Shown: positions 1 to 8,774 of the stretch, in pieces | Position numbering within the stretch: position 1 is the first letter of the stretch | Layout of the letters: each line of letters starts with the position of its first letter | Origin: Cylindrospermum sp. FACHB-282 | GTDB taxonomy: Bacteria; Cyanobacteriota; Cyanobacteriia; Cyanobacteriales; Nostocaceae | DNA: 64,000 nucleotides | Direction: 5' to 3' | Assembly (NCBI RefSeq): GCF_014697195.1 | Contig: NZ_JACJRJ010000018.1 | Span: forward strand, 47,937 to 111,936 | Made by a program: the position numbers and the translations under genes | The notes under the pieces: generated by a model | Database searches by the model: none | What the model was told of the DNA's origin: nothing | The model's input: only the letters and a program-made list of their open reading frames with translations

Positions 1-907
1 CAGAATTGGACTCCTGAACTTGTGCTTGTAGTTTGGTAATTGATTCGTTTGCCGATTTTAGTTGGACTTGGGCTACTGCAAGTTGAGTCTGTAGAATTTG
101 CTTCTGTCCCACCTCCGCCTGAAGGTTTTGAATCTGCTCACGCATAGCAAAAGTCTCACGTTCGCGGGCCTCTAGTGCGCCGTTTAATCTAGCAATCTCG
201 CCATCGCGCTCAACGGCTTTCCCTTGAAACTCCGCCATTTCAGAAACTTGTTTAGCCAGTTCGTTATTTTTAGCTACAAGCTCATTGCGCTCTTGTTGTA
301 AAGCGGTTATTTGTTCACCAACAACCTCTGAATCAGCTAGTTTTTGTTTGCTGAGGTTTATATAAGCTTCTTTCAGTTCTTCATCTTTTCTTAAGTATTG
401 CTCTCTATAAAATCCCAATTCAAGCTCCATTTTTGGCAGCCCTATAAGCTGAGATTTCAGCAAGTCGTTTTCGTCTGAAAGTAACTTAATGCGATCGCCA
501 GAAACACTGGTGTCTGCTTTTTGCCAGGCAAAGGTATAACCAATGATTGCCTGTTGTTCCATAAATTGTAGAAACTCAGTAGGAACTTCTGATTTGTCTA
601 GGATTGTGTTGCAGTTAAGAATAGCGCTGAATATATCCGTTTCGTTGCGTCCAGCTTTAACAGCTTCCAAGTTGTCCTTCCTCCAATCTCTGAGGAGATT
701 GCAGAGGTTTTCAGCACTCCCACCCAATCCATAGATTTGTTTGAGCGCGTCCATAACAAGACGAACTGATATCTCAATACCGTTTTTCTGAAGTACAGAA
801 CAAGCGGTGTCAACCATTTGGCGGTTAACAGAAGTATGTCGGATTGATTTATCGATTTCAAACCCTGTCATGTCGAGGGCTGTAAATTCTCTTCTTAGTC
901 TAGGCAT
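1..907 (-). CDS. KfrA-like DNA-binding coiled-coil protein (partial, C-terminus off window)
   Basis: An open frame on the minus strand starts at ATG 905-907 and runs off the left edge without a stop, giving about 302 residues. The N-terminus (about residues 30-85) reads VDTACSVLQKNG, then SVRLVMDALKQIYG, then LCNLLRDWR. This matches the KfrA N-terminal DNA-binding pattern (AA-L-G-PTV--VR--LG-GS---V---L--WR). From about residue 130 onward it is almost continuous heptad-rich Glu/Gln/Lys/Leu sequence, a long coiled coil. Plasmid KfrA proteins bind their own promoters and help stable inheritance; that role here is inference. A perfect inverted repeat lies 22 bp upstream, which fits autoregulation. 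No good Shine-Dalgarno precedes the ATG. It belongs to the mobile element occupying the first 8.8 kb. Confidence 0.75.
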   Translation of the reverse strand, partial: MPRLRREFTALDMTGFEIDKSIRHTSVNRQMVDTACSVLQKNGIEISVRLVMDALKQIYGLGGSAENLCNLLRDWRKDNLEAVKAGRNETDIFSAILNCNTILDKSEVPTEFLQFMEQQAIIGYTFAWQKADTSVSGDRIKLLSDENDLLKSQLIGLPKMELELGFYREQYLRKDEELKEAYINLSKQKLADSEVVGEQITALQQERNELVAKNNELAKQVSEMAEFQGKAVERDGEIARLNGALEARERETFAMREQIQNLQAEVGQKQILQTQLAVAQVQLKSANESITKLQAQVQESNS

Positions 908-928
908 GGTAGTTTTGGGTTGATTTCA

Positions 929-947
929 AGCAACCAAAACGGTTGCT
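929..947. promoter_or_regulatory. Inverted-repeat operator upstream of the KfrA-like gene
   Basis: AGCAACC-N5-GGTTGCT is a perfect 7-bp inverted repeat 22 bp upstream of the KfrA-like start codon. The half-site AGCAACCAAAA recurs on the opposite strand at 1488-1498. A regulator-binding site is inferred from its position and symmetry. Confidence 0.55.
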
Positions 948-979
948 ATAGAAACCAGTTTACATCAATCCACTTCCAG

Positions 980-992
980 CAACCAGATTGGA
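980..992. promoter_or_regulatory. Second shared motif, copy 1 (CAACCAGATTGGA)
   Basis: This 13-mer is repeated exactly, in inverted orientation, at 1505-1517 near the divergent promoter of the HTH gene and its neighbour. Together with the AGCAACC sites it suggests that one element-encoded regulator controls both promoters. Confidence 0.4.
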
Positions 993-1101
993 GGATGAAA
1001 GATATGATAAATTTTATTAAGCAATATGTATATTCAGCAAAAATCCCTTGGATAACCAGCTTTTATGTTTATCTCCCAAGGGATTCGTAAATTTTAAATT
1101 A

Positions 1102-1548
1102 TTAAATACTCTCAAGTCGGGCAGCGATCGCTCTCATGACCACTGCTAACTGCTCTTTTGAGGCCCCATTTACCATAAGAAGCAATCTATCAATGTGCGA
1201 AATCGGGTTTTTGCCGTCAACATAATCTTTGAGTTCTTGAAGAGTCTGCCCCCTTAGAAAAGCGATTTTTTCAAGGTTGGCATCGCTAACACTAACGTTG
1301 CAGTTTTCCCAATCAACAATTGTCGAGTGGCTCACACCAACAAGTTTGGCGAAAGCTCGATACTTTCGTCCTGCTCTTAAATCTCTGACTACTTCAGCAA
1401 ATCGCTTTCTTTGCTCTAGCTCTCCTTGTTGTGGGTTCACTGGACTGGTTTGAATTTTATGCTCGTTAAGATTTAAATTAGTGCTTTTTTTGGTTGCTGT
1501 AGCATCCAATCTGGTTGATAATAGTGACATAGTGATTTCAGCATCCAT
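1102..1548 (-). CDS. XRE-like helix-turn-helix regulator
   Basis: This 148-residue protein carries one helix-turn-helix region. Residues about 50-110 read KRFAEVVRDLRAGRKYRAFA, then LVGVSHSTIVDWEN, then LEKIAFLRGQTLQEL, the usual XRE/Cro-type arrangement with a following helical region. The frame is open up to 1647, but that would overlap the divergent gene at 1561, so the ATG at 1548 (or 1530) is preferred. A GTG at 1440 would place the shared operator motifs (1488-1517) entirely in the promoter and is a real alternative. It is probably a repressor that controls the element's divergent promoter. Confidence 0.65.
   Translation of the reverse strand: MDAEITMSLLSTRLDATATKKSTNLNLNEHKIQTSPVNPQQGELEQRKRFAEVVRDLRAGRKYRAFAKLVGVSHSTIVDWENCNVSVSDANLEKIAFLRGQTLQELKDYVDGKNPISHIDRLLLMVNGASKEQLAVVMRAIAARLESI
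1488..1517. promoter_or_regulatory. Operator cluster with inverted copies of both upstream motifs
   Basis: On the minus strand this stretch has AGCAACCAAAA (1488-1498) and CAACCAGATTGGA (1505-1517). Both are also present at 929-939 and 980-992. It lies just inside the predicted HTH coding region or, with the later start codon, in its promoter. Confidence 0.45.
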
Positions 1549-1560
1549 TTTGGTGTCTGT

Positions 1561-1914
1561 ATGGCAAGAACTAGAACAAGAAAGCAAAAACCCGAAAAGC
1601 CGTTTGTCGTTAGACAACTGAAAGTCATTGCTGGGGGAAGAGTTCAAAAAACATTGGGTTTATGTCCCGAAACTCATGAAGCGCTAGCCGCAGAATCAGC
1701 AAAGCAAAACGTATGGGAAAGCCACTTAGCCGAGAAGTTTATCCGTAAAGGACTGGGCTTAGAACCGCTTCAAGTGCCCACACCCAAAAGCAAACACGTA
1801 GAGAACATGGGCGAACACAGAAGAAACAAACCAAAAACTGATGGGCTTAATACGATACCAATCTCGGCAAATGAACCCCTCTCTCCAGAGACAGATATTG
1901 AAACTCGCCTCTAG
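1561..1914 (+). CDS. Hypothetical protein, basic N-terminus
   Basis: This is a 117-residue protein of unrecognised family. The first dozen residues are strongly basic (MARTRTRKQKPEKP). The centre (about 33-70) reads like a short amphipathic helical region, and the C-terminus is low-complexity and polar. It starts 12 bp from the divergent HTH gene and precedes the primase by 35 bp, so it is probably the first gene of the element's rightward operon. A role in replication or partition is a guess from position only. Confidence 0.5.
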   Translation: MARTRTRKQKPEKPFVVRQLKVIAGGRVQKTLGLCPETHEALAAESAKQNVWESHLAEKFIRKGLGLEPLQVPTPKSKHVENMGEHRRNKPKTDGLNTIPISANEPLSPETDIETRL

Positions 1915-1949
1915 CATTTCTCAATTTATTCAGAGTAAGTCCTAAGAAA

Positions 1950-4900
1950 ATGGTTTACAGTCTTCAACCACTCCCAACGTTTTCGATATTCGACCACCTA
2001 GAAAAACTCCAGGTAGTCAGAGAAACCCGGTCAACCATCCGCGCCTACTGTCCGGTGTGCGGCGGCAATAATTTCGAGGTTCAGAAAACTGGCAAAAGTG
2101 CCGGGCGATTTGGGTGTTATTCGGGTGGATGTACATCACAGCAAATCAGAGAAGCGATCGCACCTTTATCAGAATCCCTCGAACAAGCTGGAATCCCTAG
2201 CGGTGGTTCAGGCAGGCGCGGAAATCTTCGGGTTATTAATTCCCCAGTCAAAGTTTATAAATCGGCACCGTTGCCAGAAGGTCAAATAGTTCTTGCTGAG
2301 TTGCCAGAAGTCCCAGAGCCTTTACCAGTAATCCAAAAGGGGACAAGTACAGAAATCACATATCAATATAGTTGCGACCAGTGGGTAGTAAGAACCGATT
2401 ACTACACCGAACACGTTAGAACCAACAAAAAAACGGTTCCCTACCACATCAACGCTGAGGGCAAAGCAGTCAATCGCAAAGGTGAGAAACCTTGGCCCAT
2501 TTACCGGTTATCAGAAGCTGAAGAATTTGGCTCTGGTAAATGGGTTCTGGGCGTTGAAGGCGAAAAGTCCGTTGAGGCAGCGCGTTCGTTGCAGCTTTGC
2601 ACCATTACTTGGATGGGTTCAGGATGGTCAGATATTGATATTGAAGGTGGTTTGATTTCCCTGAAAAAGGCTGGTGTCAATGGTTTAATTTATTTGCCAG
2701 ACAACGACGAACCTGGGGAAAAGAAAGCTGCTGCCGTCGGTAATGCAGCTGCAAAACTGCAATTCCCCTGTCTCATCCTGAACCCCCTAGAACTCTGGGA
2801 CGAGATGCCCGAAAAGGGTGATATTGCCGATTGGGTAATGGGTAATGGGGATTGGAGCCGCGAACAATTTATTGAAAAGATGAATCGGCTTATTGGTGTG
2901 ACATCTGACAGGTTCTCCCAAAGGCTTGAAGAGCATGACTTCGGTGGTGATGGTGGTAACGGTGGCGATCACACTCCATTTGTTGAAAGCTGGTGTGAGT
3001 CCGAGTTTAGTGACTTAATTGCTGAAAAGTATCGCGATCAGCTGGCATACGATGTTAACCAACAGCAGTGGCTTCGTTATTCTGCAAACGTTCAGGGCAT
3101 TTGGGGGAATGAAACCTCTGATGCCGTAGAACTAATTTGCGAAACAGAAATCAAGCCATACAAATACCAGTTTTGTGACAGTCACGGTAGACCGCACCCC
3201 ATCTCACAAAAATTCACTTCTGGCGTTGAACGCAAGCTTAGAGCAAAGCTGGCGGTTAAAGAATGGAATGAAATTAAGGGTTTGATTCCTCTGCTCAATG
3301 GGGTTCTGAATCCCCAAACCCTTGAACTTAGTGACCACTGCCCAGGTAACCGGTTAACTTGGTGCTTGCCATATCCGTATTTGGCGATCGCAACTTGTAC
3401 CCCTATTGAGGAATGGTTTAAATCCCAGGTTGGCGATGAAGGAACTATTGAAGTATTGAGAGCCTATTTGTATGCGATCGCCACTGGACGCTACGAATGG
3501 CAGCAATATCTAGAAATAATCGGGAAGGGGGGGACGGGGAAGGGAACATTTACGAGACTGGCTCAAGCACTTGTAGGTTTTAGCAACACCCACTCAACCA
3601 AACTGCAAAAGCTTGAGGGTTCTAACTTTGAATCCTCTTCCTTAAAAGGTAAAAGGCTGTGTGTAATCACTGACTCAGAGCGCTTTGCCGGAGAAGTTTC
3701 AATTTTGAAAGCGGCAACCGGTTCAGACCTATTACCCTACGAGCGGAAATTTCAGCAATCCACATCCGGTTTCATCTTTGAAGGCATGGTTCTTGTGGCA
3801 GCTAACGAACCAATATCATCTGCTGACTACACCTCTGGACTTGAACGCCGCCGCATCACAGTAAGATTCGACAATCAGGTTGAGCGCCGCAATCAAAGAA
3901 CATTGCTAGATTTCCGTGGCACTGGTGAGATGTTTGGGGAGTTCGCCGAATACATTCCTGGGCTTTTGAACTGGGTTCTAGCCATCGGTGAAACTCGGGC
4001 CAGAGAGCTACTTAGAAACCATTGCGAAGCTTCAGCATCTCTTGAGCGGGAAAAAGCTTTGATGCTCACAGAAACCAATCCGCTGGCTGCTTGGGCAGAT
4101 GAAGCACTCGTAGAAGAGTCCGGGTTTAGGAATTATGTGGGCATTGCCCAACAAGTGAGACACACGACTGGCGATATGGGCCAGTCTGAATCTTGGTCAT
4201 CCTACAGGAACATCGATACTTGGCTTTACCCTAACTATTGCCAATATGCGGAACATACCGGAACAAAGCCGTTATCTCAGAAACGGTTTACTAATTTGTT
4301 ACTGGATTTATTGCAAGCACAGCTGAAGCTTGCGATCGCCAAAGCAACCGATAGACGTGGCTCATATTTTGAAGGGATTCGGCTACGCACCGATTCCGAT
4401 GATTTACCACCGTTAATCACAAAGATGTATTCTGCCACACCAGAATTACAATTACAAAACACTGAATCAGCAGAATGTGATGGGTTGTGTGATGGTTCTG
4501 TGATGCCAAGTGTGATGGTTGAAGTACTTGTCCAGCAAGCCTGTGATGCGTGTGAGGCATTAAATCAAGATTCTTTAGTTGATATAGAAAAGATGAATAA
4601 TTATCTAAGTAGAGAAGATAGTACTGCATTACTAACTGAGAGTACTTTTGTACCATCACAAAGTATCACAGAGGTAAGTTTAGAAGTGTCTGAAAGCACT
4701 GCTACGCAAGAAGTTGAGCAAGGCGTGATGGCAGAAATTGACCCATCACAGTCAATTCCTAACACCCAATCCCTAACACTCAATAATGAATCCCAGCCCA
4801 ACGAAGAATTTGACCGCATAGTGAAGAGTTTCCCACTTGGACACTGGGTGAGGGTCACTGACAATATTTTTGGCAAAAATACATACGTGGCAAAGATTCT

Positions 4901-5057
4901 TGAACATCTCAAGTTTGGCGGTGATAACAATAAAGCTTGCTTGTCGCTGAGTGACTTTGAAAAGGGATTTGTAGAAGGCTGTTATAACCCCAAAAACTGC
5001 GAGTTGATGTCTCAAAACGAAATGCTTCAACTGGGTTTGTCAACAGCAATTAAGTAG
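1950..5057 (+). CDS. P4/D5-type primase-helicase of a mobile element
   Basis: This 1035-residue protein combines primase-type and helicase-type modules. A zinc ribbon lies at the N-terminus (C34, C37, C56, C61). A Toprim-like region follows at about 195-260 (VLGVEGEKSVEAARSL, then YLPDNDEPG). A D5/P4 superfamily-3-type ATPase has its Walker A (GKGGTGKGT) near residue 525, followed by LKGKRLCVITDSE and MVLVAANEPI, typical Walker B and sensor-like strands. The last 250 residues are poorly conserved and polar. Proteins of this architecture prime and unwind DNA for autonomous replication of phages, satellites and plasmids. Its presence implies that the element can replicate once excised. The Walker A codons form an unusual run of G tracts. 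Confidence 0.85.
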   Translation: MVYSLQPLPTFSIFDHLEKLQVVRETRSTIRAYCPVCGGNNFEVQKTGKSAGRFGCYSGGCTSQQIREAIAPLSESLEQAGIPSGGSGRRGNLRVINSPVKVYKSAPLPEGQIVLAELPEVPEPLPVIQKGTSTEITYQYSCDQWVVRTDYYTEHVRTNKKTVPYHINAEGKAVNRKGEKPWPIYRLSEAEEFGSGKWVLGVEGEKSVEAARSLQLCTITWMGSGWSDIDIEGGLISLKKAGVNGLIYLPDNDEPGEKKAAAVGNAAAKLQFPCLILNPLELWDEMPEKGDIADWVMGNGDWSREQFIEKMNRLIGVTSDRFSQRLEEHDFGGDGGNGGDHTPFVESWCESEFSDLIAEKYRDQLAYDVNQQQWLRYSANVQGIWGNETSDAVELICETEIKPYKYQFCDSHGRPHPISQKFTSGVERKLRAKLAVKEWNEIKGLIPLLNGVLNPQTLELSDHCPGNRLTWCLPYPYLAIATCTPIEEWFKSQVGDEGTIEVLRAYLYAIATGRYEWQQYLEIIGKGGTGKGTFTRLAQALVGFSNTHSTKLQKLEGSNFESSSLKGKRLCVITDSERFAGEVSILKAATGSDLLPYERKFQQSTSGFIFEGMVLVAANEPISSADYTSGLERRRITVRFDNQVERRNQRTLLDFRGTGEMFGEFAEYIPGLLNWVLAIGETRARELLRNHCEASASLEREKALMLTETNPLAAWADEALVEESGFRNYVGIAQQVRHTTGDMGQSESWSSYRNIDTWLYPNYCQYAEHTGTKPLSQKRFTNLLLDLLQAQLKLAIAKATDRRGSYFEGIRLRTDSDDLPPLITKMYSATPELQLQNTESAECDGLCDGSVMPSVMVEVLVQQACDACEALNQDSLVDIEKMNNYLSREDSTALLTESTFVPSQSITEVSLEVSESTATQEVEQGVMAEIDPSQSIPNTQSLTLNNESQPNEEFDRIVKSFPLGHWVRVTDNIFGKNTYVAKILEHLKFGGDNNKACLSLSDFEKGFVEGCYNPKNCELMSQNEMLQLGLSTAIK

Positions 5058-5127
5058 GGTGTGCGCCTGTAAAACACCTACTTCGTAAAACTCTCAGGCA
5101 TTTAAATCTCAATTTTGTGCGCCTCTT

Positions 5128-5325
5128 ATGACTATTGAAACTTTCCCCCAACTGCTAAACAGGCTTGCGATCGCACATTTAGACCGCAAAACCGCTGAAT
5201 ATATTCGCCGCTTAGAAAATGTTGCAGTATCTGCAAGAACCTCTGTTAAATTTGACAAAAACTTTATTGGTAGACCCGAACTTGCACAGTCGTTAGAGGA
5301 ACTAGCACAAATAGAAGCCGCTTAG
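5128..5325 (+). CDS. Small hypothetical protein (65 aa)
   Basis: This small charged protein has no recognised family. Its ATG lies 70 bp after the primase stop, and it is followed closely by another small gene in the same direction. It looks largely helical (LLNRLAIAHLDRKTAEYIRR). Support comes from operon position and a HIP1 site in the frame; the function is unknown. Confidence 0.45.
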   Translation: MTIETFPQLLNRLAIAHLDRKTAEYIRRLENVAVSARTSVKFDKNFIGRPELAQSLEELAQIEAA

Positions 5326-5359
5326 TGCTACCGCTTTTAGAAATTAACTTTCGAGGTTT

Positions 5360-5605
5360 ATGAAACCAAATCCATACATTGACGAAAACGCTCTCATGGA
5401 AACGAGGAGAGCGCTCAAACTGCACTGCCATGAATTAATCGATTTGATATTCCGGAATCGTTATGGAATCAAGCTTTTACTCGCTGCTAGTCAGTGTTTG
5501 GAGACAATTGCCGATTACAAAGCAAATCGTAGTGGGAACTGCGTACAGAAATTTCCACTAACAACACAAGAAGCGGAAAAACTGGAAGCGCAAATCAATA
5601 ACTAG
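5360..5605 (+). CDS. Small hypothetical protein (81 aa)
   Basis: This small, probably helical protein has no recognised motif. It starts with ATG after a plausible GAGG ribosome-binding sequence and ends 9 bp before the PAPS-reductase-like gene, so the two are probably co-transcribed and perhaps translationally coupled. Confidence 0.5.
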   Translation: MKPNPYIDENALMETRRALKLHCHELIDLIFRNRYGIKLLLAASQCLETIADYKANRSGNCVQKFPLTTQEAEKLEAQINN

Positions 5606-5614
5606 GAGATAAAT

Positions 5615-6799
5615 ATGTTCGCAACACAGGGATTACAGTTAAGTTTTCTTGACGAAACAAGATCGCCCATTGAAATAATCAGGAAGCAACCGCCCCCACA
5701 CCCAGAATCACCAAGGATATTTAGTTGTGGCATGGGACGTAACTCGGTTGCCGCAATTGTAATGTTCTGGAAGCTGGGACTAAAGATTGACTTGATAATC
5801 TTTGCTGACACTGGAAATGAAAAACAGGCAACCTATGACTACATAGAAATATTTCAGAAGTGGCTTCTTGAGCATGGAATGCCGCTAATTACGATTGTGC
5901 GAAAAGAACCGGGAGAAGTTAGCCCGACTCGCAAGGTTTTGGTAGCAGCAAAGTTTAATTGGTTTAATTATCTCCGGTGGAGTATCAAGTGCGGCGGGGA
6001 AACTGAAATTATTAGATGGCTGATTCAGAGCCTTAATATTGCAGCACACAAATACACCACCCTTGAGGAAGAATGTCTTGTAAATCAGTCTCTGCCCAGT
6101 AAAGCCTACGGTGGTTCTAAATGCTCAATGATGTGGAAAATTGAGCCACAGCAGAAATATGAGCGAGAATGGCTCGTTGAAAATGGTCATGCAATCAAGC
6201 TAAGTAAAAAGAAGTTCCAAACGCTTGAAGAGTTGGAACTGGCTTTGTGGTTGGTTTCTACACTAGCGCTAGAGTTTGGGGAATCCTCGGATTTGCTGCT
6301 AAAAATGGTGCTATTGATTTGGAAATTGCGATCGCACCGAGTTTATTCTGAAGGGATTTTAGCTAAATTTCCAGTAGCTAAATACATTGGATTTCACGTT
6401 GATGAAACCCATCGGCTTTTAAACAAGGCAACAAGTCAAATGCGATCGCTAACAGATGGCATTTACCAAAACCACTACCCTTTGATGCAATATGGATTAG
6501 ACGATTTAGCCTGTCAAATGCTTATAGCTTCAGTTGACTTGCCAGTTCCACCTAAATCAAGTTGTACTTTGTGCCCTAGTTCCAAGCTGGAGGAAATCAG
6601 AGATTTAGATCCTGACGATAGAAAGCGGGCGCATTTAATTGAAGCTGTTTGGGAGAATGGCATTCAGCGTCAATATGATAGTTCGGTCAAAGGTTTGGGG
6701 CGGCGGTTTAGTTGGCGAGAAATTAATACCTTGTCAAATCTTGAAGAGGTGGCGATCGCATCAGTTCAAGAATCGCGTAACTGTCATTGTATTGATTAA
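5615..6799 (+). CDS. PAPS-reductase/PP-loop family protein of a mobile element
   Basis: This 394-residue protein is preceded by an AGGAG ribosome-binding site. Residues about 36-46 (SCGMGRNSVAA) correspond to the PP-loop of N-type ATP pyrophosphatases (SxGGGxNS-type). IIFADTGNE follows, as in PAPS reductases. GGSKCSMMWKIEPQ near residue 168 resembles the C-T--WKI motif of phage PAPS-reductase-like proteins, and CTLCPSS lies near residue 340. A segment at about 190-250 is extra or poorly conserved. Phage and island members of this family are usually not sulfate reducers; DndC-like thiolation or nucleotide modification are possible roles. No dnd partner genes are visible here. Confidence 0.65.
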   Translation: MFATQGLQLSFLDETRSPIEIIRKQPPPHPESPRIFSCGMGRNSVAAIVMFWKLGLKIDLIIFADTGNEKQATYDYIEIFQKWLLEHGMPLITIVRKEPGEVSPTRKVLVAAKFNWFNYLRWSIKCGGETEIIRWLIQSLNIAAHKYTTLEEECLVNQSLPSKAYGGSKCSMMWKIEPQQKYEREWLVENGHAIKLSKKKFQTLEELELALWLVSTLALEFGESSDLLLKMVLLIWKLRSHRVYSEGILAKFPVAKYIGFHVDETHRLLNKATSQMRSLTDGIYQNHYPLMQYGLDDLACQMLIASVDLPVPPKSSCTLCPSSKLEEIRDLDPDDRKRAHLIEAVWENGIQRQYDSSVKGLGRRFSWREINTLSNLEEVAIASVQESRNCHCID

Positions 6800-6814
6800 C
6801 CACAGGCTAAAAAA

Positions 6815-7012
6815 ATGACAAGGCTACTAATTTGTGTTTACAACTTTTTATCAAGTTTTAGGTTATTTCGCAGAATGAGAAGGGGTAACTGGTATTTAAT
6901 TTACAAAAACAGCACGTTTTATGAGTCAGATTCACATAGCAAAATCTGGGTTGACCAAAATACTTATGATGTTGCGAGTGATTTTTTTCCTTTGGAAAAA
7001 GAAAGCTATTAA
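6815..7012 (+). CDS. Small basic hypothetical protein (65 aa)
   Basis: This 65-residue frame starts with ATG 16 bp after the PAPS-reductase-like gene. The N-terminus is hydrophobic and basic, and the C-terminus is polar and aromatic. No family is recognised. It could be real, given its operon spacing, but no clear ribosome-binding site is seen. Confidence 0.35.
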   Translation: MTRLLICVYNFLSSFRLFRRMRRGNWYLIYKNSTFYESDSHSKIWVDQNTYDVASDFFPLEKESY

Positions 7013-7106
7013 TGCGCTACTGCACAGATTAGTGGGTTTCAGGAAGTCAGAAAACTTTCTAACCCATTACTCATTACTCATTACCCAAGACTTAATACTT
7101 AACCAA

Positions 7107-7295
7107 ATGAAAATCAAAGAACGCCTTAATAAACTTGCAGGAAAATTTTATGAGGTCTTTGGGTACAAAGCCAAGGACGGGTTTGATTTTAGCCAATCAC
7201 GGCACCCTATAGAAAAAGCTATGTACCAGATGGCTGAATTAGCTTATGAAGAATTTATGGGTGATACTCCTGACTATGCAGAAGATGAAGAGTGA
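7107..7295 (+). CDS. Small acidic hypothetical protein (62 aa)
   Basis: The frame is open from 6921, but that start overlaps the previous gene and begins with repeat-like sequence. The ATG at 7107 gives a compact protein (MKIKERLNKLAGKFYEVFGY and onward) with an acidic C-terminus. Its stop abuts the stop of the convergent recombinase gene with no gap. The family is not recognised. Confidence 0.45.
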   Translation: MKIKERLNKLAGKFYEVFGYKAKDGFDFSQSRHPIEKAMYQMAELAYEEFMGDTPDYAEDEE

Positions 7296-8774
7296 CTAGA
7301 CATTGAGCTTAACTTCAACGACCTGACCATCACGAATAACAACAGCTTCTACCAATTCCCGGTAAACGCGCTTTTTATCCTCATCGCTGGCATTCTTCCA
7401 AAGTTCAGGATCGGAAAAAGCCCAGAGTAACACTTCATGAGAAACAGTATTTGCCTGCCGATTCTGGGATAACGAATAGCGTAACTGTGTTATTTGGTTT
7501 TCAATTTGGGCGATCGCTCCTTGAATTGCAGGATTTGGGCTGATTGAATTTGCCTGTTGAAGTTGAAGCATTTGCGATCGCAGCTTCTGAATTTCCGGTG
7601 TTTCCGGTTCGGCTAAAGATTCTGAAGTTTGGGCAATATTAGCAATTTGTGCTGCTTTTTTAACTAAGGTATCAATCACAGCAGCTTCCACAACTTCCAT
7701 GCGAATTATGGTTTTTTGATTACAGGCTCTTGAACCCCAGTTTTTGCACTGAAAGTAGTAATTTCGCTCAATCGCAATATCTAATCTTTTTGCCTTGTGA
7801 TAATTTTTTGCTCCGTTTAGCGAATAGCAAGCACCACGGCACTCAGCGCAAAACACCAAACCAGAGCAAGGGTATTTGAGCGCTGTGGAACCATACCCCC
7901 TAACTTTTTTATTGTGAGCTAAGATACTTTCGATTTCTTTAAATTCACCATCAGAGATTAGACGGTGTTTTGGATGGGTGTCAAGGTGGATTTGGGAGCG
8001 ATCGCCATCTCTCCTTAAGTAAGGCAGATGTCCCTGAAGCACAGGATTTGTCAGCCAGTTACTCAAACCCCCAACGCTAAATCTAAAAATGCCTTGAGCA
8101 ACACGTCCGCCCTTCTTCTCGCCGATTTTATTGCCATGAGCGAAAGTTTGAATTCCATAGCGTTCGTTAATTTCTCTGAGAGCTAGTCTCAAACTACGCT
8201 TTTTAAGAAATGCTTCAACGATTTCACGGGCTATTACTGCCTTGGACATTTCGTGCTGGCCAAGAATGAGGCAGAGAAATGGAGCATGGTCTAGCTCATG
8301 TTGGTTGTTAACTTTGCAGTAGCCGAAGGGTGAGTTCATTGCCACTTTGCGATCGCGAAGGTGTTCCCAGCCATGTCTAACCCGTTCGCTAAGTCGGTCA
8401 ACCTCCATCTCGGCAAGTGCGCCCAACATATTTAGATGAAATTTCCCTGCTGCGGTCTTTAAGTCAATGCTGTCATCTAGGGCGCGGAGATTACAGTTAT
8501 GTTTCTGTAAACCGTCAATAGTTTTTCTCAGGGTTGGAAGGCTACGGGTTAAACGGTCAAGTCTTGTAACAACAATTTCCTTGGCCTGACCTTTTTTCAC
8601 CAAACCCATCAAGTTGTTGAATTGCTTGCGGTCATCTCGTGATCCCGATTCAACATCTACAAAAAGTTCTTCAGCACCAGCAGAACGGATGCGATCACAC
8701 TGCTGCTCTAAAGCGTGGGTATTTTCTGCTTGTTCGCGACTGGAAACTCGGCAGTATCCATAAACTTTTGCCAT
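7296..8774 (-). CDS. Large serine recombinase (XisF-like site-specific excisionase/integrase)
   Basis: This 492-residue protein has the architecture of large serine recombinases. The N-terminal resolvase domain has YGYCRVSSREQ (catalytic Ser about residue 11) and TRLDRLTRS. A recombinase domain begins around PFGYCKV (about 150). A zinc-ribbon follows with CAEC and, further on, a Cys pair at YFQCKNWGSRAC. A coiled-coil lies near 385-440. Length and layout match the XisF family that excises the fdxN element in heterocysts and phage phiC31-type integrases. Its ATG lies about 35 bp from the truncated comM, reading away from the junction. This is the expected position of the element's own recombinase at an attachment site. 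Confidence 0.85.
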   Translation of the reverse strand: MAKVYGYCRVSSREQAENTHALEQQCDRIRSAGAEELFVDVESGSRDDRKQFNNLMGLVKKGQAKEIVVTRLDRLTRSLPTLRKTIDGLQKHNCNLRALDDSIDLKTAAGKFHLNMLGALAEMEVDRLSERVRHGWEHLRDRKVAMNSPFGYCKVNNQHELDHAPFLCLILGQHEMSKAVIAREIVEAFLKKRSLRLALREINERYGIQTFAHGNKIGEKKGGRVAQGIFRFSVGGLSNWLTNPVLQGHLPYLRRDGDRSQIHLDTHPKHRLISDGEFKEIESILAHNKKVRGYGSTALKYPCSGLVFCAECRGACYSLNGAKNYHKAKRLDIAIERNYYFQCKNWGSRACNQKTIIRMEVVEAAVIDTLVKKAAQIANIAQTSESLAEPETPEIQKLRSQMLQLQQANSISPNPAIQGAIAQIENQITQLRYSLSQNRQANTVSHEVLLWAFSDPELWKNASDEDKKRVYRELVEAVVIRDGQVVEVKLNV

